This document shows, piece after piece, positions 33,406 to 41,147 of a stretch of 53,268 bases of DNA. Source of the stretch: Candidatus Pacearchaeota archaeon (GTDB taxonomy: Archaea; Nanobdellota; Nanobdellia; Pacearchaeales; GW2011-AR1); contig JAFCGC010000002.1 in the NCBI GenBank assembly GCA_017608305.1, positions 1-53,268 on the forward strand, written 5' to 3'. A program made the translations under genes and the position numbers. The notes under the pieces are model-generated. The model was not told the DNA's origin. It saw only the letters and a program-made list of their open reading frames with translations, and did not search any database. How positions within the stretch are numbered: position 1 is the stretch's first letter; each line of letters begins with the position of its first letter.

Positions 33406-33972
33406 TCATAATATGCTTTTGGGGTGGTCACAAGAAGGACATATTTCAGGAGGTTGAGTTCCATAAAATGTATAACCACACTCTCTGCATACCCACCAAA
33501 CTTCCTTTGATTTTTTAAAAAAAGTATCGTTTTTTACTTGTTCTAATAATTTTTTATATCTCTCTTCATGATTTTTTTCAGCAATTGCAATAGACCTTAA
33601 TCTTTTTGAAATTTCAGGTAAATTTTCTCTTTCTGTTATTTCTGCAAATTCTGGATACATTTTAGTGTGTTCATAATTTTCCCCATTAATTGCTGCTTGT
33701 AAATTGTCTTCTGTTGTGCTGTAAACAGTTGGTGCAACTGCTTCTACTGTAATTTCCTCATCAGCCTTTTTTCCTAGTTTTTTTTTGAGCTCTTGAATAT
33801 GTTCAAATAATCTTTTTGCATGAACTTTTTCTTGATCTGCTGTCAATAGAAATATTTCTGCTATTTGTTCAAATCCTTCTTTTTTTGCAATTTTCGCATA
33901 ATATGTATATCTATTACGAGCCTATGATTCACCTATGAATGCTTTTGTTAGGTTTTTTAGAGTTTGTTCCAT
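33406..33972 (-). pseudogene. rbr: Rubrerythrin with one in-frame TAG at codon 17
   Basis: Rubrerythrin reduces peroxide. From the ATG at 33972 the frame reads MEQTLKNLTKAFIGES, TAG (33924-33922), then ARNRYTYYAKIAKKEGFEQI through the ferritin-like di-iron domain (GENYEHTKMYPEFAEI, IAEKNHEERYKK) to a C-terminal rubredoxin-like knuckle (CRECGYTFYG, CPSCDHP). The TAG replaces a residue that is usually Gln or Met in GES-x-ARNRY, so CAG to TAG is the simplest change. The frame is otherwise intact over 188 codons and the structured leader is preserved. Confidence 0.85.
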
Positions 33973-34047
33973 ATCAAAACCTCCTGCGGGTTTTAATGAA
34001 TCCAACATCCAAAGGAATCTTTTCTGATGCCTCTGATAAGATCCAAG
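33973..34047 (-). promoter_or_regulatory. Structured 5' leader with Shine-Dalgarno hairpin (copy 2)
   Basis: On the minus strand the rubrerythrin leader has an upstream stem (AAGATCC side 34038-34044 with 34014-34021, one bulge, 16-base loop), a conserved middle (GGATGTTGGAT, 34010-34000) and the hairpin AAAACC-CGCAGGA-GGTTTT (33994-33976) holding GGAGG seven bases from the ATG. The loop shares GAGGYATCARAA with copy 1 at 1579-1647, while the stem sequences differ but still pair. A TATA-like TTTATTTAAA lies upstream near 34070-34080. Confidence 0.65.
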
Positions 34048-34156
34048 TGATTAAGTAATATAATTATGGTTTAAATAAATTTTGGTGAAAATGATTTCAT
34101 AGGGAATTATTTTGGAATATCTAAATGCTTTTAAATAACCTCTCTCTTTTTTTTTG

Positions 34157-34678
34157 ATGAGTCGAGAAGGACATAGATATATTCTGGATGACCAAGATAA
34201 AGGAGTCAAGGTTGATATTACTGTAAATTCAATTCCTGTAGAATGTGATGGAAAAAAAGCAAGAGTTTATTTGCTTCCTGGTGTTCCAAAAGAAGCTGGT
34301 CGTATTGATTCAGAAATAGGAGTTAGTCTCGATAAGATGCTTTCTTTTCTTGAGGAAAAAGCAGGTATTTCTACTGATTCTCTTAAAAGATCTAAGAAAA
34401 TACTTGAAAAATACAAGGGTAGGTTAATTGATACTTCTAGTATCCTTTACTATGCTAACGAACAAAATAGGTTTGATGAGTTTGCTGAAAGATTAGAACA
34501 AGAATATTCTAAATTGAGTCATATTCCTTCTGATATGATGTTTGCTAGAACAGATGTTATGGCTTTTTTTCATAAACTTTATATGGATTTAGATATTGGT
34601 AATAAAAAAGAACAAAAGAAGTTTATTAATTTTGAGAAGAGTTTAGGTGGTCCTGGTCTTATTGTTTTTCCTGATTAA
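34157..34678 (+). CDS. Hypothetical 173-residue protein
   Basis: Soluble, MSREGHRYILDDQDKGVKVD then a helical C-terminal half (RLIDTSSILYYANEQNRFDE, SDMMFARTDVMAFFHKLYMD). No family is recognised. A TTTAAATAAC box and T-rich stretch lead directly to the ATG, like other leaderless genes here. Confidence 0.6.
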   Translation: MSREGHRYILDDQDKGVKVDITVNSIPVECDGKKARVYLLPGVPKEAGRIDSEIGVSLDKMLSFLEEKAGISTDSLKRSKKILEKYKGRLIDTSSILYYANEQNRFDEFAERLEQEYSKLSHIPSDMMFARTDVMAFFHKLYMDLDIGNKKEQKKFINFEKSLGGPGLIVFPD

Positions 34679-34680
34679 TT

Positions 34681-35253
34681 TTATTTCCCACGTCTTTTTC
34701 CTGCTCTGACACTTGGTCTTGTTTTTGAAGTAGGATGTTTGTTTCTTAGACCACGAGATTTTTTCCCTGCACTTGTTAATCCTCTTAGAACACGCTTTTT
34801 ATTTGCTGGTTTTGTTATCCAGTTTATTTTTTTATCTTTTTTTATCTCAGATTTATTTGGATCAACACAAATGACTTCATAAAAATAATGAATTCCATCT
34901 TGTCCAATAACATAAGAGTTTAGAACTTCGAGATTTTTATGTTTTCTTTGAACTCTTGATTCTGCAATCCATTTATAATTCATTTTTAGATTTTTACGAG
35001 TGTGTAATCTTTTTGATCTTCTTCCTTTATTTGGTCTTGGTCTTTTATGGCCACCCCTCTTTAATCTTATTCTTATTATCACAAACCCTTTTTTAGCTCT
35101 ATAGCCTAAACTTCTAGCTCGGTCAATTCTTAGAGGTTTGTCTACTTTAATCTGAACAGGATCTTTTCTCCAGACTATCATTCTCTCTCTCAGAGTTTTA
35201 GTATCTGGTTTTTTCCATGCTTGTCTTATATAGTGATACATTCCTTTAGCCAT
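34681..35253 (-). CDS. rpl15e: Large-subunit ribosomal protein L15e
   Basis: 190 residues from MAKGMYHYIRQAWKKPDTKT. The diagnostic segments are LGYRAKKGFVIIRIRLKRGG, RPNKGRRSKRLHTRKNLKMN and the basic tail GLRNKHPTSKTRPSVRAGKR. The family is archaeal/eukaryal only. The frame is open 16 codons upstream into the tRNA-Ile region but MAKG is the conserved start. Confidence 0.96.
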   Translation of the reverse strand: MAKGMYHYIRQAWKKPDTKTLRERMIVWRKDPVQIKVDKPLRIDRARSLGYRAKKGFVIIRIRLKRGGHKRPRPNKGRRSKRLHTRKNLKMNYKWIAESRVQRKHKNLEVLNSYVIGQDGIHYFYEVICVDPNKSEIKKDKKINWITKPANKKRVLRGLTSAGKKSRGLRNKHPTSKTRPSVRAGKRRGK

Positions 35254-35290
35254 TTTATTTTTTGTTCGAGTTAGTTTAAAAAGGTTAGCA

Positions 35291-35365
35291 TGAGGCTGCA
35301 CGGATTTGAACCGTGGACCCCTGCCTTATCAGAGCAGTGCTCTGGCCAGACTGAGCTACAGCCTC
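35291..35365 (-). tRNA. tRNA-Ile (anticodon GAU)
   Basis: Minus-strand cloverleaf: acceptor GAGGCTG/CAGCCTC, D stem GCTC/GAGC, anticodon stem CTGCT/GGCAG with loop CTGATAA (anticodon GAT) and T stem CACGG/CCGTG with loop TTCAAAT. No intron, and CCA is not encoded. A near-copy of its first 25 bases lies 59 bases upstream. Confidence 0.94.
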
Positions 35366-35401
35366 ATGATATTGTAGTCAGAATGGTCTAGCTTTAGCTT
35401 T

Positions 35402-35426
35402 TGGCCAGACTGAGCTACAACCTCAT
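35402..35426 (-). repeat. Duplicated 5' fragment of tRNA-Ile
   Basis: The plus-strand 25-mer at 35402-35426 matches 35343-35367 with one mismatch (TGGCCAGACTGAGCTACA then A for G, CCTCAT). It represents the 5' acceptor strand and D arm of tRNA-Ile. The spacer on the minus strand can fold back (TTGTAG with CTACAA). It may be a slippage or integration scar; a split-tRNA half is a remote possibility. Confidence 0.8.
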
Positions 35427-35467
35427 AATAATTTGATAAGAAAATCTTATTTAAAGCTTTTTGTTAG

Positions 35468-36139
35468 CTATTCCCCAAATCTTCTTTGTCTATCTGAGAA
35501 TTGTTGGATACACATCTGAAGATCTTCTTTTTCAAATTCAGGCCACATTTTATCTAAAAAAAACCATTCAGAATATGTTGCTTGCCAGGGTAAGAAATTT
35601 GAAGTTCTTTTTTCTCCTCCTGTTCTTATTATAAAATCAGGTTCATTTGTTAACCATAGGAATTGTTTTAAATTTTCTTCTGTTATTTTTTGTCCCGATT
35701 CTTTTAGTTTTTTTATTGCTTGGATTAATTCTTGGCGCCCCCCATAAGCAATAGCAAAATTAATCACATAGTTTGAGTAATTTTTTGTTTTTTCTTGGAT
35801 TTCATTACCTAAGTCTTGTAATTCTTGGTCTAAAAGTTCTGTTTTACCAACAAACCTTACTTTTATTTGATATTTATCTAGTCTTGAGTCTTGTTTTAAT
35901 TTTGTAGCTTCTTTTTTAAACAATTTCATCAAATATTCAAATTCTTTTTTGGGTCGATTGAAGTTTTCTAAAGAAAGACAGTAAAGAGTGAGTTCTTTTA
36001 TGTTAAATTCTCTACACCATTCCATTAAAGATTCTAGTTTTTGAGATCCATATTGGTGCCCTTTCCAAGGTTCTTTCATTAATCTTTTTGCAAATCTTCT
36101 GTTACCGTCAAGAATGATCCCTATATTTAGGCCTTTCAT
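35468..36139 (-). CDS. uppS: cis-Prenyltransferase (polyprenyl diphosphate synthase)
   Basis: Makes long-chain polyprenyl diphosphate, the lipid carrier for glycan and glycoprotein synthesis. The 223-residue protein has GIILDGNRRFAKR (P-loop with catalytic Asp), FAIAYGGRQELIQAIKKL and RTGGEKRTSNFLPWQATYSE. It fits with the deacetylase/glycosyltransferase genes elsewhere in the window. It ends with TAG. Confidence 0.95.
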   Translation of the reverse strand: MKGLNIGIILDGNRRFAKRLMKEPWKGHQYGSQKLESLMEWCREFNIKELTLYCLSLENFNRPKKEFEYLMKLFKKEATKLKQDSRLDKYQIKVRFVGKTELLDQELQDLGNEIQEKTKNYSNYVINFAIAYGGRQELIQAIKKLKESGQKITEENLKQFLWLTNEPDFIIRTGGEKRTSNFLPWQATYSEWFFLDKMWPEFEKEDLQMCIQQFSDRQRRFGE

Positions 36140-36185
36140 AGAATTATTTTAGAAAAACTATATTTAAATGTTTGTGTAGGATTAA

Positions 36186-36821
36186 TTAATTTTTAACTCC
36201 AAATTCAAGAATTAATTTTTCCTTTAGGATGTTATAATTTATTATTGGTAAGTTGAGAGGTATTATTTTGAAATATGCCTTATCTTTTGTAATGGCCTTT
36301 ATTTCAATACTATTTTCTAGTTTCATTATAGATATATCTTTTATAGATTTTACTCCTTTAAGTTCTATTTCATAAACTATTTTATCTGCTAATCTTCTTA
36401 GATTTGTTTTAGGTTCAATTCTAGGAAGTTTTGAGAAATTTTTTAACTTTGATTGGGGTAGATTTATTTGTTTTATTTTCTTTGGATTTTCAGATTTTTG
36501 TTGATTATTTAAATTAATCTCTTTTCCATTTATCATTAATCTAATATTTGTTTTAGGTTTTAAATTCTGAGTCTTCATTTCTTTTTGCATCTCTTTTTCT
36601 AACATTTTCATTGCACTGTTTAACATTTTATTAATCATATTTCCACTAATTCCTCCTAACATAGAATTAAAAGGTTGGTTTTGAATGTTTTGAGAATCAT
36701 TTTTTCCTAGCATCCCCCAATCTTCATTTTTTGAGTCTATAGGTGTTCCACAACTAGGGCAGAAATTATCTTTTCTGCTTATTTTGCTTCTACATTTTTT
36801 ACATTTATTTTTCTTGAACAT
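36186..36821 (-). CDS. Zinc-ribbon protein with Hsp20-like C-terminal domain
   Basis: 211 residues: an N-terminal zinc ribbon (CKKCRSKISRKDNFCPSCG), a low-complexity middle rich in Met, Lys and Gln, and a beta-rich C-terminus (VYEIELKGVKSIKDISIMKL, AYFKIIPLNLPIINYNILKE) that resembles an alpha-crystallin/Hsp20-like fold. No precise family is assigned. The function is unknown, possibly chaperone-like. Confidence 0.6.
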   Translation of the reverse strand: MFKKNKCKKCRSKISRKDNFCPSCGTPIDSKNEDWGMLGKNDSQNIQNQPFNSMLGGISGNMINKMLNSAMKMLEKEMQKEMKTQNLKPKTNIRLMINGKEINLNNQQKSENPKKIKQINLPQSKLKNFSKLPRIEPKTNLRRLADKIVYEIELKGVKSIKDISIMKLENSIEIKAITKDKAYFKIIPLNLPIINYNILKEKLILEFGVKN

Positions 36822-36858
36822 GGTTAGTTGTATGTGCTTATGTTTAAATAGTTTAGGG

Positions 36859-38223
36859 TTAGTTAAACCTCAAATATTTCTTAATTGAGGCTATTTCATG
36901 AAATTCTTCTAGAAGAGTTGGTTTGCCTTCTTTTAGAATTAGATTTTTTATTGATTTTGTTCCTTTAAATTTTATTGTTTTCCTGACTTCTTTGAATTTT
37001 GGTAACCACCAGAATACAGCAATCATTCTGATGATCCCACCCAATATAAAAATAAATAATAGGGGTTCTATGAAACTAGTATTAAGAAATTTAATTAAAA
37101 TTGCTCCTAGGCCTGCTCCTAAAAATACTCCAATTCCCACTAAAAGATTATAATATGAAATTCCTAATCCTGTTTTTTCATGCCTTACATTGTCATAGAT
37201 GAAATTTATTGCAGCTAGATTAAATCCTGCCCAGGCAATTCCCCCTACAACTGATGGGATTAATATTAAATATATTGGAGAAGGAGAAATAATCCATAAT
37301 ATGGGGATTATTGGAACCATAAGAGTTGTTACACATAGGACACTATAATTACCATATTTGTCTGCAAATTTACCCCATAATTCTAGAACAAGTAGAGAAA
37401 AAAGAGTGCCTGCCATGACAATTATCATGTATATAGAATAACTGAATTCTAAATGCCGTAAAAGATAAACAGCTACTAATGGGGAGGATACTGCTGTTGC
37501 AAATCCTAAGAAAGATCTAAAAATTGTGAATTTACCAAAATTAGTTTTTGGTGCTGCTAAAACAAAATCCCAAAATGAGAAATAATCTTTTTTTTCAAGC
37601 TTTAATTTTGGTTCATGGTGTTTTTTGAATATGGTCCAACTTATTATTCTTGCTAGAAATGCAAGAAAAAATAAAATTATAAAACCAAACATTGTCCAGT
37701 CGTTTTTCTTGAAATAATCTAAAAATAAAGAAGCAGAAATTGCTAATACAACAGAACTAAATCCTATTATTAAACTTCTTTTTGAAAACCATCTTCCACG
37801 TTTACTACCTGGTACAACATCTCCTATCCAAGAAAACCAGGCAGGAATTCCTATGTGTGCCAGTATGGTGAAAATAGCAAAAGTCAATAATAATAAAAGA
37901 GGGAGAGTGCTCACAATAATTCCTTTGTAAAATAAAAATGCGATTACAATTAAGGGTAACCAAGTTAGAGCTTCTAAGAAAACTGATTTGAGGACTATTT
38001 TTTTTCTTGAAAATTTTTCTATTAATCTTGATCCAGGCAATTGACTTAAAGGACCTAATAAACCTGCTACTGAACCGAATAAAGCTACTAAGGAATTGCT
38101 TGCATTTATTGCAATTGCAAAAGGAGAAATATAGTTGATACCAAAAGAAGATTCAACTGACCAGAATATACCTTCTTTTATGCTATTATCTCTTGTTTCT
38201 TTTTTTAAATCTTTTTTCACCAT
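36859..38223 (-). CDS. Major facilitator superfamily transporter
   Basis: 454 residues with about 12 hydrophobic helices and MFS loop features (GSRLIEKFSRKKIVLKSVFL after helix 2, LWGKFADKYGNYSVLCVTTL after helix 8). The substrate is unknown. It is divergent from the next gene, with both promoters in the 47-base gap. Confidence 0.85.
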   Translation of the reverse strand: MVKKDLKKETRDNSIKEGIFWSVESSFGINYISPFAIAINASNSLVALFGSVAGLLGPLSQLPGSRLIEKFSRKKIVLKSVFLEALTWLPLIVIAFLFYKGIIVSTLPLLLLLTFAIFTILAHIGIPAWFSWIGDVVPGSKRGRWFSKRSLIIGFSSVVLAISASLFLDYFKKNDWTMFGFIILFFLAFLARIISWTIFKKHHEPKLKLEKKDYFSFWDFVLAAPKTNFGKFTIFRSFLGFATAVSSPLVAVYLLRHLEFSYSIYMIIVMAGTLFSLLVLELWGKFADKYGNYSVLCVTTLMVPIIPILWIISPSPIYLILIPSVVGGIAWAGFNLAAINFIYDNVRHEKTGLGISYYNLLVGIGVFLGAGLGAILIKFLNTSFIEPLLFIFILGGIIRMIAVFWWLPKFKEVRKTIKFKGTKSIKNLILKEGKPTLLEEFHEIASIKKYLRFN

Positions 38224-38270
38224 CTTTTATTACAATAATAATTAAATAGGGATTTATATTTTTAAATTAT

Positions 38271-38762
38271 ATGGCTGAAAGAACAGAGATTGAGAAGAGA
38301 GTTAGAAGATTAATCGCATCTGATATTACTTATAGGGTTTTACAGAACCTAGGAAACAAAGGAATTAGAAATCTTGATAAAAAAGTTACTGGTATACTGG
38401 AGTACATTGTTGAAAAAGAAATTATTGGAGATAGAGTTTTTGCTGAGGTGGTTTATGAACCAGAAGATAAAAAGGCAAGAAAAATTAGTGAAGCAATTTC
38501 AATTTTTAAAGAAAAGCATACAAAATATGGTAAAATTTTACAAAACCTTATTGATGAAAAAAGAAAACAAGAAAGTAATTATCTTATTTATGGACTAAAA
38601 CAAGGATTTAAATTATCTGAAGAAGATTATGTTCAGGTTATGATTGATTTGGGATTTGAAAAAAGAGAGGCTTCTTCTATTTATCCACATGTTTTATCTA
38701 TTTCTGAAAGGCTTAAGAAAGCTGATGAACAGGCCGAAAGGAAGATTTTGATTAAAAGTTAA
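38271..38762 (+). CDS. Hypothetical helical protein upstream of metG
   Basis: 163 residues, highly charged and helical (MAERTEIEKRVRRLIASDIT, DLGFEKREASSIYPHVLSIS). No family is recognised with confidence. It ends 30 bases before metG on the same strand. Confidence 0.6.
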   Translation: MAERTEIEKRVRRLIASDITYRVLQNLGNKGIRNLDKKVTGILEYIVEKEIIGDRVFAEVVYEPEDKKARKISEAISIFKEKHTKYGKILQNLIDEKRKQESNYLIYGLKQGFKLSEEDYVQVMIDLGFEKREASSIYPHVLSISERLKKADEQAERKILIKS

Positions 38763-38792
38763 TTTTTTATATCTCTTTTTTCTTTGTTTCCT

Positions 38793-40160
38793 ATGCCAAA
38801 AAAATTTTATATCACAACTGCAATTGATTATGTAAATGGAAGGCCTCATATCGGTCATGCCTTTGAGAAAGTTATAGCTGATGCTTTGGCTAGATGGCAT
38901 AAACAAAAAAAAGAAAAAGTGTTTTTTTTAACAGGAGTTGATGAAAATGCACAAAAAAACGTTCAAGCTGCAGAGGCTGCAGGAATTCCAGTTAAGAAGT
39001 TTGTTGATAAAAATACAGGACTTTTTCTTGATTTGGTAAAGACTTTAAACATTAGTCATGATAAGTTTATTAGGACTTCAGCAAAAGAGCATACAGAAGT
39101 TGTTTCTAAAATTTTAAACAAGATAATCAAAAAAGGAGATATTTACAAAGGAGAATATGAAGGATATTATTGTACTGGTTGTGAAACTTATATCACTGAA
39201 AAAGATTTAGTTAAGGGAAGGTGTCCTGAGCATGATAAAGAACCAGAACATAGAAAAGAAGAAGCTTATTTTTTTAAGCTTTCTAAGTATAGAGAAAAAC
39301 TAATTAGTTTTGCTAAAAAATATATTGTTCCTGAAAAAAGAAAAAACGAAATAGTTTCTAGGCTTAAAGAGGGATTAAATGATTTATGTATAACTAGAAA
39401 AGGAGCTGATTGGGGGATTGATTTCCCTAAAGATAAAAAGTATAAGGTATATGTTTGGGTTGATGCTTTAATTAATTATATTTCTGGTGCAAAGTCAGAG
39501 TGGCCTGCAGATGTTCATGTTATTGGTAAGGGAATTAATTGGTTTCACTCTGTAATTTGGCCAGCTATTTTAATGTCTGCAGGATATAAATTGCCAGATA
39601 CACTTCTTGTACATGGATATTTAATTACTGGTGGAAGAAAAATGTCAAAGTCTTTAGGAAATGTTGTTGATCCTTTAAAACTATTAGAGAAATATGATGC
39701 AGATTCTATAAGGTATGCTTTGTTAAGGTGTAGTATTTTTGATGATTCTGATTTTTCTGAAGAAATTTTAGTTGAAAGACACAATAATGAGCTTGCAAAT
39801 AAACTTGGAAATTTAGTTTCAAGAGTAAGTGGTCTTATTGAGAAAAATGGAGTTCAGAAGTGTGAGAATAAACTTTTGAAAAAGCTTAATGAAAAGAAAA
39901 TTGAGAAGTTTATAGGAGGATATGAGTTGGATAAAGCTTTGAATGAAATATTTGCTTTTATTGATATTTGCAATGAATATGTGCAAGCAAAAAAGCCTTG
40001 GGAAACTAAAAATGAAAAAGTTTTATTTGAGTTAAAAGAGTCTATATTAAAAATTTCTGATTTACTTTGGCCATTTATTCCAGAATCTGCTGACAAAATA
40101 AAAAGGATTTTTAGCGCAAAAAAAATTAAAAAATCAGAAATTTTATTTAAGAAAATTTAA
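38793..40160 (+). CDS. metG: Methionyl-tRNA synthetase (catalytic part)
   Basis: 455 residues from MPKKFYITTAIDYVNGRPHI. The HIGH motif (GRPHIGHAFEK), zinc region (YYCTGCETYI ... GRCPEHD), KMSKS (GGRKMSKSLGNVVDP) and anticodon-binding helices are all present. The C-terminal tRNA-binding domain of longer MetRS is absent and is encoded separately at 40802. Its stop overlaps a minus-strand gene by 4 bases. Confidence 0.96.
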   Translation: MPKKFYITTAIDYVNGRPHIGHAFEKVIADALARWHKQKKEKVFFLTGVDENAQKNVQAAEAAGIPVKKFVDKNTGLFLDLVKTLNISHDKFIRTSAKEHTEVVSKILNKIIKKGDIYKGEYEGYYCTGCETYITEKDLVKGRCPEHDKEPEHRKEEAYFFKLSKYREKLISFAKKYIVPEKRKNEIVSRLKEGLNDLCITRKGADWGIDFPKDKKYKVYVWVDALINYISGAKSEWPADVHVIGKGINWFHSVIWPAILMSAGYKLPDTLLVHGYLITGGRKMSKSLGNVVDPLKLLEKYDADSIRYALLRCSIFDDSDFSEEILVERHNNELANKLGNLVSRVSGLIEKNGVQKCENKLLKKLNEKKIEKFIGGYELDKALNEIFAFIDICNEYVQAKKPWETKNEKVLFELKESILKISDLLWPFIPESADKIKRIFSAKKIKKSEILFKKI

Positions 40161-40741
40161 AGACTTCTTCTTTGTAAAAATTGAGAATCTATCTCTTGGT
40201 CAGGCATTTTGCAGGTTGCTTTTAAGGTTAAATATGGTTTTTTTGTAATTCTTTTTAACTTGTATAGACTTTTTTTTAATACAGTATAGGGGATCTGAAG
40301 TTCAACTAAAATAATATTATTTCTTCTTGTTCTATAATAGTGTTTTTCTATTCTTTTATTTGATCCTGTTCCTTGAAAAATTAAGTCTATTCCCCTCCCT
40401 CTTTTAATAATTTCTTCAAGGCTTTTAACTCCAGAATATAATTTTTCACAATCATCACCTATGGCCCTATAAATTTTTATTCTATCTAAAATAATTTTTC
40501 CATCTTCTTTTCTTACTTCTAATCTATTAATTTTTTTGAATAATTTTAGATTACTATTTATTTTTCTAGCAAAATTACTAATGCTATAGTATATTTCTTT
40601 AGAAAGAGTTCCATAAATAGTATTTTCTTCTTCTCTTTTAGGGGTTTTTATTTTTTCTCTTATTTTTTCTCTTATTTTTTCTCTTTTATATTCTTCAAAT
40701 AAAACTTCTTGAATAAATATTTTGTTTCTATTTAGTGCCAT
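40157..40741 (-). CDS. Hypothetical protein between the two MetRS parts
   Basis: 194 residues from MALNRNKIFIQEVLFEEYKR. A 12-base tandem repeat (three TATTTTTTCTCT units at 40649-40684) encodes a KIRE repeat. The C-terminal half is basic and beta-rich (YYRTRRNNIILVELQIPYTV). No family is recognised. The frame is open further upstream but runs over the promoter of the 40802 gene, so the inner ATG is preferred. Confidence 0.5.
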   Translation of the reverse strand: MALNRNKIFIQEVLFEEYKREKIREKIREKIKTPKREEENTIYGTLSKEIYYSISNFARKINSNLKLFKKINRLEVRKEDGKIILDRIKIYRAIGDDCEKLYSGVKSLEEIIKRGRGIDLIFQGTGSNKRIEKHYYRTRRNNIILVELQIPYTVLKKSLYKLKRITKKPYLTLKATCKMPDQEIDSQFLQRRSL

Positions 40742-40801
40742 TAATTTTCTTGGTTTTAAGCATATATAAAAATTTATATATTGTTTTTTTGTGATTTTGC
40801 T

Positions 40802-41146
40802 ATGGTAGAGCGAGTAGTTGAGTTTAGTGATTGGAATAAGATTGATTTGCGAGTAGCTCAAATAATTGAAGTAGAAGATATTGATGGAGCTGATCAACTT
40901 TATAAAATAACTTTAGATGTTGGCCCTGAAATAGGTAAAAGAATTATTTGTTCGGGTCTTAAGTCTTATTATACTAAAGAAGAACTAAAAGACAAAAAAA
41001 TTATTTATTTTTCAAATTTATCTCCCAAAAAATTAAGGGGAGTTGAGAGTCAAGGAATGTTGTTAGCAGCAAGTACTGAAGATGAAAAAGAAGTTGTGTT
41101 ATTGACTCCTGAAAAAGATATTGAACTTGGTTCTAGAATTAGTTAA
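40802..41146 (+). CDS. Freestanding tRNA-binding domain (MetRS-beta/CsaA-like)
   Basis: 114 residues: VVEFSDWNKIDLRVAQIIEV, ADQLYKITLDVGPEIGKRII, SGLKSYYTKEELKDKKIIYF and GVESQGMLLAASTEDEKEVV. This is the Arc1p/EMAP-II-type OB fold fused to MetRS in many organisms. Proximity to metG suggests it acts in trans to increase tRNA binding. Confidence 0.9.
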   Translation: MVERVVEFSDWNKIDLRVAQIIEVEDIDGADQLYKITLDVGPEIGKRIICSGLKSYYTKEELKDKKIIYFSNLSPKKLRGVESQGMLLAASTEDEKEVVLLTPEKDIELGSRIS

Positions 41147-41147
41147 A

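Noticed and set aside
40649-40684. CRISPR-like or regulatory tandem repeat.
   Set aside because: The three 12-base units have no spacers and lie inside a reading frame, where they encode a KIRE repeat.
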